Below the pieces are notes generated by a model. It saw only the letters and a program-made list of their open reading frames with translations, ran no database searches and had not been told where the DNA came from. Positions 5,702 to 10,151 of a stretch of DNA of 10,151 nt are shown in pieces. Position numbers and translations under genes: made by a program. The number at the start of each line of letters is the position of its first letter. Position 1 is the stretch's first letter. Source of the stretch: Lachnospiraceae bacterium UBA4380 (lineage in GTDB: Bacteria > Bacillota > Clostridia > Lachnospirales > Lachnospiraceae); contig DGRU01000229.1 in NCBI GenBank assembly GCA_002390025.1, positions 11,931 to 22,081 on the forward strand, in the 5' to 3' direction.

Positions 5702-6553
5702 ATGAGACTTTCAGAGAAATGTGCGGTCTGTCTGTACGATAAACAAAAGAGACTGGTTCAGGATGAGGAATATCTGGCGGAGGTCAGAGGACTTCTGGAA
5801 AACCGAGATCCTGAGGACACTTCTCCCTACATGGTATATCTGTTTGACCGGGCTTTTATAAGCAGGTTCGGAGACCAGGGGGAGGCCGGCCGGTATCGCG
5901 CGATCAAAAAAACCTTCAACGACCTCGTGCTCTCAATGGAGGACGCAGTACGCCGAAGAATTGAGGAGGCAGAGGATCCCCTTGCCGCCTCAATATTGTT
6001 TGCGCGGATCGGCAATTATATCGATTTCGGCGCCATGCAGGATGTAAGTACGGAGACCTTCCTGGGGCTCTTTGAAGATCCTCAGATGGGAGAGGCAGAC
6101 CATCGGACATATCTTTCCTTCCTGGAAGAATGTGCCAAAGCGAAAACCTTCCTGCTCATTGCGGACAACTGCGGGGAGATCGTGCTGGACAAGCTCTTTC
6201 TGGAACAGCTGGCAAAGCGCTTCCCCCGGCTTGACATGTATGTGCTGGTCCGGGGAGACGTCGTGCTCAACGACGTCACACCGGAGGACGCGGTTTATGC
6301 CGGAATCGACCGGCTGGCGAGGATCGTCTCCAACGGCGCCCCCATTCCGGGCACGGTCTACAGGATGCTGCCCGAAGAGGCGCGCAGGGTACTCGACACT
6401 GCGGATGTGATTCTGGCCAAAGGACAGGGCAACTATGAATCTCTTTCCCACCAGGGAAGGCATATTTTCTATGCGTTTTTGTGTAAATGCGACTTATTTA
6501 TAACCCGTTTTCAGGTACCGAAACTGACAGGAATGTTTGTTGAGGAAAAATGA
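5702..6553 (+). CDS. DUF89 / ARMT1-like metal-dependent phosphatase
   Basis: A 283-residue protein of the DUF89 family, metal-dependent phosphatases proposed to remove damaged or excess phosphometabolites (metabolite damage control). The N-terminus carries CxxC (C7, C10), seen in the microbial AF1104-like subgroup. The core motif LLIADNCGEIVLDK has D155, N156 and E159. D191 in LNDVTPEDA lies 36 residues on, close to the spacing of metal-binding Asp residues in human ARMT1. Further hallmarks are SNGAPIPGT and DVILAKGQGNYESL (D235 to L248), then FLCKCDLF near the end. All expected catalytic residues appear present. The ATG is preceded by AAAGG and GGGACCGGG. It lies 67 bp after the HMA-like gene and may share its transcript. 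The substrate is unknown. The stop codon is the first part of the large palindrome that follows. Confidence 0.88.
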   Translation: MRLSEKCAVCLYDKQKRLVQDEEYLAEVRGLLENRDPEDTSPYMVYLFDRAFISRFGDQGEAGRYRAIKKTFNDLVLSMEDAVRRRIEEAEDPLAASILFARIGNYIDFGAMQDVSTETFLGLFEDPQMGEADHRTYLSFLEECAKAKTFLLIADNCGEIVLDKLFLEQLAKRFPRLDMYVLVRGDVVLNDVTPEDAVYAGIDRLARIVSNGAPIPGTVYRMLPEEARRVLDTADVILAKGQGNYESLSHQGRHIFYAFLCKCDLFITRFQVPKLTGMFVEEK

Positions 6554-6621
6554 GTCACGGGGGACGGTTCTGAAAACTCATTGCGTGCAATGAGTTTTTC
6601 AGAACCGTCTCCCGTGACTCA
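6551..6621. repeat. 71-bp nearly perfect palindrome, REP-like
   Basis: The arm TGAGTCACGGGGGACGGTTC... (6551-6584) pairs with its complement at 6587-6621 (ending ...CCCGTGACTCA) across a 2-nt GT centre, with one G/T wobble and one extra T. The stop codon of the DUF89 gene lies inside the left arm. The shared 14-mer GGGGACGGTTCTGA links it to the repeat at 3368-3433. There is no T-tract, so it is not a standard terminator, though such a stem would block RNase and polymerase progress between the DUF89 gene and the trp promoter. Confidence 0.9.
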
Positions 6622-6645
6622 AATCGAAAAACAGGCAGTAATCGC

Positions 6646-6674
6646 TTGACAAAACGTTGATTTTACGCTTTAAT
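6646..6674 (+). promoter_or_regulatory. Promoter of the trp leader
   Basis: TTGACA at 6646-6651 is a perfect -35. TTTAAT at 6669-6674 is 17 bp downstream; TAATAT (6671) and TATACT (6674) overlap as alternative -10 choices with longer spacing. It lies about 30 bp before the T-box stem I, as expected for a leader transcript beginning near 6682. Confidence 0.75.
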
Positions 6675-7044
6675 ATACTAAATTAAATAACAAACAAACC
6701 GTTGATGCGGAAGTAAAACGTGAGGGGCACCCACAGAGAGTCCGGGCAGGTGAGAGCCGGATGGTATGCTGACACGAAAAATGGTCCGCGGAGGGCATGT
6801 TGAAAGGCACTCCTTTATGAAAGTATCAGGTGTGGTTGGTCTGAACCGGGACTGCTGCATTGATCAGCCGGAAGGAGCCTGCCGAGTATGACATGACGTG
6901 AAGGCATACGTCAGTTGCCGGGAATTTGTTGGAATTCCTAAGAAAGAGCGTGCGCTCGTCCGCAGATCCTGCGCCTGAAGAGAGTTCCCCGATGTTAAAA
7001 CCGGAAAAGGGGGAGATTTCGGCATAGGAGGATTTTGGCAAAGG

Positions 7045-7072
7045 AATTCCCTGGACTGCAGGGGATTTTTTT
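7045..7072 (+). terminator. Internal intrinsic terminator within the trp leader
   Basis: AATTCCCTG (7045-7053) pairs with CAGGGGATT (7059-7067), with one G-U wobble and a GACTG loop, and seven T's run to 7072. It is a complete terminator upstream of the canonical T-box antiterminator. GGGAATT at 6920-6926 could pair with its left arm as an antiterminator, while AATTCC at 6933-6938 could compete locally. An AGGAGG lies 14 nt upstream. Confidence 0.75.
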
Positions 7073-7179
7073 ATGGAAAGAATCGAACACAGACCCGGGA
7101 GAGTCCGGATCGATCCGACCTTTCTATGAGCACACGAAGCGGGGTGGCACCGCGGGCATACAAACTTTGAATGCTTCGT

Positions 7180-7230
7180 CCCCGGCAGAGTGGATCCGTT
7201 TGGGTTCACCCTGCCGGGGATTTTGTTTTA
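7180..7230 (+). terminator. T-box regulated terminator before trpD
   Basis: CCCCGGCAG (7180-7188) pairs with CTGCCGGGG (7211-7219), extended by GTG/CAC inside, followed by ATTTTGTTTT. The left arm follows directly after the antiterminator's 3' strand, the usual mutually exclusive arrangement of a T-box. Confidence 0.93.
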
Positions 7231-7262
7231 TTTGAAGATTTCCGGCAGAAAAAAGGTGAAAA

Positions 7263-7318
7263 GCCATGCGGGAGAGTATGATTCGTCGGACGGCGGGGGA
7301 TTTTTCCGGGGGCATGGC
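7263..7318 (+). other. Leader dyad between T-box terminator and trpD
   Basis: The 135 bp between the T-box terminator and trpD hold no gene. GCCATGC (7263-7269) and GCATGGC (7312-7318) are a perfect 7-bp inverted repeat around a G-rich stretch containing GGCGGGGGATTTTTCCGGGGG. It ends about 37 nt before the trpD ribosome binding site. No function can be assigned. Confidence 0.35.
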
Positions 7319-7365
7319 GGAAGAGAAAATTGATTTGTCCGGATAGAGACAGAGAGGAGCAGACA

Positions 7366-8394
7366 ATGATCAAAGAAGCTATCATCAAGATCGTCACAAA
7401 GCAGGACCTGACTTTCAAGGAAGCAGAGACCGTTATGAATGAGATCATGAACGGAGAGACGACCCCGACCCAGAACGCGGCCTTTTTGTCGGCACTCTCG
7501 ACCAAGAGCACTAAGGCGGAGACCATCGATGAGATTTCCGGCTGTGCCGTCTCCATGCGCAGCCACGCAACGCCGGTGGAGCATCCCGGCATGGAGGTGC
7601 TGGAGATCGTCGGCACCGGCGGAGATAATGCCAATACCTTTAATATCTCGACGACCTCTGCCATGGTCGCCGCCGCGGCAGGCGTCAAGGTTGCCAAGCA
7701 CGGCAACCGGGCCGCCTCTTCCCAGAGCGGGACAGCGGACTGCCTCGAGGCCCTAGGCGTCAACATCCAGCAGGACCCCGAACTCTGCAGGAAACTCCTG
7801 GCCGAGGCAGGCTTTTGCTTCATGTTTGCCCAGAAATATCACTCAGCCATGAAATACGTCGGCGCCATCCGCCGGGAACTGGGTTTCAGGACCGTTTTCA
7901 ATATCCTGGGCCCCCTCACCAATCCCGCCAGACCGGAGTATTTCCTGCTCGGCGTCTACGATGAATACCTGGTGGAGCCGGTTGCCAAGGTTCTGGCCTC
8001 CCTGGGCGTCCGTCACGCCCTCGTGGTCTACGGCCAGGACAAGATGGATGAGGTCTCCGTATCGGCACCCACGACCGTCTGCGAGCTCAAGGAAGGCTTT
8101 TACCGGACCATCACCATCTGCCCCGAAGACTTCGGCTTTAGCCGCTGCAGCAAGGAGGAGCTCCAGGGCGGAACCCCCGAGGAAAACGCGCAGACCACCC
8201 GGGGTATCCTCTCCGGACAGATCCGGGACGCCCGCCGCACCTCCGTCCTGCTCAATGCAGGCTGCGCCCTCTATGCTTCCTATGCCGCCCCTTCCATTGC
8301 GGAAGGTGTTAAACTCGCGGCGCAGATGATCGACAGCAGCAGGGCTCTTCAGACCCTTGATGCAGTCATCAAAGTGTCCAACCAGGGAGCCTGA
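7366..8394 (+). CDS. trpD: Anthranilate phosphoribosyltransferase
   Basis: Second step of tryptophan synthesis from chorismate: anthranilate plus PRPP gives phosphoribosyl-anthranilate in the cytoplasm. The 342-residue protein has normal length. GTGGD at 83-87 and KHGNR at 111-115 are the PRPP/Mg-binding motifs, continuing as [16 protein letters not shown]. Then come [20 protein letters not shown] with [17 protein letters not shown] for anthranilate, [10 protein letters not shown] with the second metal site, and [12 protein letters not shown] near the end. The ATG at 7366 is used because AGGAG (7355-7359) precedes it by 6 nt; the frame is open a further 12 codons upstream without a good site. 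It is the first structural gene after the Trp T-box. trpE and trpG, often before trpD, are absent here and must be elsewhere or missing. Confidence 0.96.
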   Translation: MIKEAIIKIVTKQDLTFKEAETVMNEIMNGETTPTQNAAFLSALSTKSTKAETIDEISGCAVSMRSHATPVEHPGMEVLEIVGTGGDNANTFNISTTSAMVAAAAGVKVAKHGNRAASSQSGTADCLEALGVNIQQDPELCRKLLAEAGFCFMFAQKYHSAMKYVGAIRRELGFRTVFNILGPLTNPARPEYFLLGVYDEYLVEPVAKVLASLGVRHALVVYGQDKMDEVSVSAPTTVCELKEGFYRTITICPEDFGFSRCSKEELQGGTPEENAQTTRGILSGQIRDARRTSVLLNAGCALYASYAAPSIAEGVKLAAQMIDSSRALQTLDAVIKVSNQGA

Positions 8395-8478
8395 ACACAT
8401 CCGGATATTTTTTCTGAGTGACAGCTGAAACATCCTGTGATTCTTTACTGCGATCGCCTGCGCGAAAAACGCTTCCTT

Positions 8479-8495
8479 CACATGCGCAGCATGTG
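8479..8495 (+). other. Perfect small hairpin in the trpD-trpC spacer
   Basis: CACATGC-GCA-GCATGTG is a 7-bp stem with a 3-nt loop, 85 nt after the trpD stop. No T-tract follows. The 338-bp trpD-trpC gap otherwise holds the purine-rich repeat and no convincing gene or promoter. Confidence 0.4.
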
Positions 8496-8541
8496 TTGAT
8501 ATCCCGGCGGGCAGCATGGCCGGAAAGAATGAAATACGACG

Positions 8542-8725
8542 GGAAACAGGACGGTAACGGAATCCGAACGAAAGAGGAACAGAATCAGAAAGGAACCGGA
8601 AAGGAAACAGGACGGAAGCGGAACGGAATCAGAACGAAAGCAGAACAGAATCAGAGAGGAACCGTAACGAAATCAGAACAAAACCAGGAAGGAATCAGAG
8701 AGGAACCGGAACGGATTCAGAGAGG
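8542..8725. repeat. Purine-rich degenerate repeat before trpC
   Basis: A 40-bp block starting GGAATCCGAACGAAAG at 8559-8598 recurs at 8625-8664 with about 36 of 40 matches, a period of 66 bp. GGAAACAGGACGG at 8542-8554 recurs at 8603-8615. A shorter third version fills 8691-8725. The + strand is almost all purine, built from GGAAC/GAATCAGA-like hexamers. The trpC frame runs open through it, but the translation is low-complexity (repeated EQNQ, RTK) and foreign to the family, so it is best read as a non-coding spacer. Its last AGAGGAAG provides the trpC ribosome binding site. Confidence 0.8.
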
Positions 8726-8732
8726 AAGAAAA

Positions 8733-9551
8733 ATGGCGACAATACTGGACAGGCTGGCGGCCCACGCCGTCGAGCGCGTTGCGCAAAAAAAGAAGACAGT
8801 TTCTCTCGAGGAGATCCGTGAAAAGGCAGCTGCCCTGTACAGGGACCAGCCGGCGGATGCAGCATTCGCCTTTGAAAGAGCCCTGTCCGGCGAGGGGATG
8901 CATTTTATCTGCGAGTGCAAAAAAGCATCCCCCTCCAAGGGCCTGATTGCACCGGATTTTCCCTATCTGGAGATCGCGCGATCCTACCAGGCAGCCGGCG
9001 CCTCCGCCATTTCTGTCCTCACGGAGCCCAGATGGTTTCTGGGCGCGGACCGCTTCCTGCAGGAAATTGCGGCGGAAGTCACGATCCCCTGTCTGCGCAA
9101 GGATTTTACCGTGGATCCCTACATGATCTATGAGGCAAAGCTACTGGGCGCTTCCGCAGTCCTTTTGATCTGTGCCATTCTGGATGACGGGCAGCTTGCG
9201 CAATATCTGGAGACCGCCCATTCTCTGGGGCTCTCCGCCCTGGTGGAAGCCCATGACGAGAGCGAGGTCCACCGCGCCCTGGCAGTCGGCGCCCGTATCA
9301 TCGGCGTCAACAACCGGGACCTGCACACCTTTGAGGTGGACATCAACAATTCTGTCCGCCTGCGCAGCCTTGTTCCAGCAGACTGTATCTATGTGTCGGA
9401 GAGCGGCATCCGCAATGCCGATGATGTCGGCGTCCTCTACCGGAACGGCACCAATGCCGTCCTCATCGGCGAGACCCTGATGCGCAGCCCCGATAAAAGC
9501 ACACTGCTCCGGGAACTCAGGAGCAAAGAAGAGGTTGGAAATCATGTGTGA
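8733..9551 (+). CDS. trpC: Indole-3-glycerol-phosphate synthase
   Basis: Closes the indole ring from carboxyphenylamino-deoxyribulose phosphate, giving indole-3-glycerol phosphate. The 272-residue TIM barrel has FICECKKASPSKG (E61 and K63 match the catalytic Glu/Lys pair), TEPRWFLGA, LRKDFTVDPYMIYEAKLLGA with K123 as the likely general acid, ALVEAHDE (E172), IIGVNNRDLHTFEVD (N193-N194), SESGIRN (S224) and VLIGETLM for phosphate binding. All expected active-site residues are present. The ATG at 8733 is preferred: AGAGGAAG precedes it and MATILDRLAAHAVERV is a normal family start. The frame is open 105 codons upstream, but only through the purine-rich repeat. The end overlaps trpF by 8 nt (ATGTGTGA), indicating translational coupling. 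Confidence 0.96.
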   Translation: MATILDRLAAHAVERVAQKKKTVSLEEIREKAAALYRDQPADAAFAFERALSGEGMHFICECKKASPSKGLIAPDFPYLEIARSYQAAGASAISVLTEPRWFLGADRFLQEIAAEVTIPCLRKDFTVDPYMIYEAKLLGASAVLLICAILDDGQLAQYLETAHSLGLSALVEAHDESEVHRALAVGARIIGVNNRDLHTFEVDINNSVRLRSLVPADCIYVSESGIRNADDVGVLYRNGTNAVLIGETLMRSPDKSTLLRELRSKEEVGNHV

Positions 9552-10151
9552 ACAAACCATAGGGAAGACAATGGTCAAGATCTGCGGTCTGCGCCGGCCC
9601 AAAGACGTGGTGGCGGTAAACCGCCTGGAGCCGGATCTGGCGGGCTTTATCCTCTCCCCCGGCTACAGAAGAACGATCTTTCCGGAGCAGGCACAGATCC
9701 TTCGTCAGATCCTGTCTCCCCGGATCAGGACCGTCGGCGTCTTTGTCGATGCTCCCTTCCAAGAGATCCTGCAGGCGGCAGAGGGCGGCTGGATCGACAT
9801 GATCCAGCTCCACGGAAAAGAGGACGAAACCTATATTCAAAGGCTGTCCGCCCTGACAGACCTGCCCCTGATCAAGGCCTTCCGGATTCAGGAAAGGAAA
9901 GACCTGGAGGCAGCCGCCGCCAGCCCCGCGGAATGGATCCTGCTCGACAGCGGGACCGGGACAGGCAGACGCTTTGACTGGGACCTGCTGGAGCGCTTTT
10001 TAGAGGAGCATGGAGCAGACACTCCGGAAGGAAGGACAAAGGGCTTGGCAAAGAGTATGGCGAAGACAGAGGACAAGTCTGCGCAGGAGGCCGGGCAGGC
10101 CCCGAGAAACGCGGCTGGTATACTTTTTCCGGGCGGTCATCCCTGGCTTCT
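9544..10151 (+). CDS. trpF: Phosphoribosylanthranilate isomerase (3' end outside window), with an insertion
   Basis: Isomerises phosphoribosylanthranilate, the step between TrpD and TrpC. 202 codons are visible, open to the window end. Family motifs are VKICGLRRPKDV (catalytic Cys C14), LAGFILSPGYRRTI, TVGVFVDAP, WIDMIQLHGKEDE, PLIKAFRI and WILLDSGTGTGRRFDWDLL (general acid D135). The ATG at 9544 overlaps the trpC stop and has AGAGG upstream; ATG 9571 (MVKICGL) is an alternative matching the usual family N-terminus more closely. After FDWDLLERF (144-152) the family normally reaches PWxLAGGL within about ten residues. Here a charged low-complexity stretch of roughly 40-45 residues (EEHGADTPEGRTKG to QAPRN) intervenes before GGHPWL at the window edge. 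It is not a frameshift as far as I can read. trpB and trpA are expected downstream. Confidence 0.92.
   Translation, partial: MCEQTIGKTMVKICGLRRPKDVVAVNRLEPDLAGFILSPGYRRTIFPEQAQILRQILSPRIRTVGVFVDAPFQEILQAAEGGWIDMIQLHGKEDETYIQRLSALTDLPLIKAFRIQERKDLEAAAASPAEWILLDSGTGTGRRFDWDLLERFLEEHGADTPEGRTKGLAKSMAKTEDKSAQEAGQAPRNAAGILFPGGHPWL

Larger units (their letters stand above)
6701..7230 (+). promoter_or_regulatory. Trp-specific T-box riboswitch leader
   Basis: A T-box senses uncharged tRNA and lets transcription pass a terminator when the amino acid is scarce. Stem I is clear. The lower helix GCGGA 6707-6711 pairs with TCCGC 6785-6789. The specifier loop has AGTA (6712-6715) opposite GAA (6776-6778). 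The next helix is CGTG 6719-6722 with CACG 6773-6776. The distal part has CACAGAGAG and TCCGG...CCGGA around GGTGAGAG. The specifier codon is TGG (6782-6784), tryptophan. The T-box motif GGGGTGGCACCGCGG lies at 7141-7155; its TGGC pairs with a tRNA end whose discriminator is G, as in bacterial tRNA-Trp. GAAGC 7136-7140 and GCTTC 7173-7177 close the antiterminator. About 350 nt separate stem I from the T-box, unusually long, and an extra terminator lies in between. Confidence 0.93.

Noticed and set aside
6781..6891. 36-codon frame starting within the T-box specifier loop as a Trp leader peptide
   Set aside because: It has no Trp codons and no ribosome binding site, and the region is explained by T-box stem I.
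8418..8732. N-terminal extension of TrpC by 105 residues
   Set aside because: The translation is low-complexity from the purine-rich repeat, whereas ATG 8733 has a good ribosome binding site and a family-typical start.

Overview
The window looks like a chromosomal segment of a Clostridia-type Firmicute, most likely Lachnospiraceae-like, with moderately high GC. The evidence is the truA ... rplM-rpsI order, a T-box leader on tryptophan genes, AGGAGG-type ribosome binding sites and a strong consensus sigma-A promoter. This placement is inferred from gene order and regulatory style, not from a database search. All supported genes lie on the + strand.

Layout. (1) 1-1865: the 3' end of truA, then a secreted protein with an OmpA-type peptidoglycan-binding C-terminus. 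(2) 1882-2332: a 154-bp MITE-like hairpin element with 9-bp flanking direct repeats, then a perfect TTGACA-17-TATAAT promoter and a structured L13-leader-like RNA. (3) 2329-3366: rplM-rpsI, closed by a textbook intrinsic terminator. (4) 3368-4998: a REP-like repeat, cysE (serine O-acetyltransferase) and a FlK-type hotdog thioesterase. (5) 5049-6621: a 29-bp intergenic tandem repeat, a stand-alone domain resembling the N-terminus of a heavy-metal P-type ATPase, a DUF89/ARMT1-like phosphatase, and a nearly perfect 71-bp palindrome. (6) 6646-10151: a tryptophan operon segment made of promoter, a long Trp-specific T-box leader with two intrinsic terminators, trpD, a purine-rich repeat spacer, trpC and the start of trpF.

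How the genes work together. rplM-rpsI make adjacent ribosomal proteins L13 and S9 and are probably autoregulated through the leader RNA. trpD, trpC and trpF are successive steps from anthranilate to indole-3-glycerol phosphate (trpD, then trpF, then trpC). They are controlled by uncharged tRNA-Trp: the T-box has a UGG specifier, and its UGGC acceptor-pairing sequence matches a G discriminator base. trpE and trpG are not between the leader and trpD. CysE makes O-acetylserine for cysteine synthesis and appears as a stand-alone unit.

The most unusual points are the double-terminator trp leader, the TrpF with an inserted low-complexity segment, the MITE-like element abutting the ribosomal promoter, the orphan ATPase N-terminal domain, the OmpA-domain protein inside a ribosomal neighbourhood, and several distinct intergenic repeat families. 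I saw no CRISPR array, tRNA, rRNA, transposase or defence system. The window is mostly housekeeping DNA with a rich non-coding layer.
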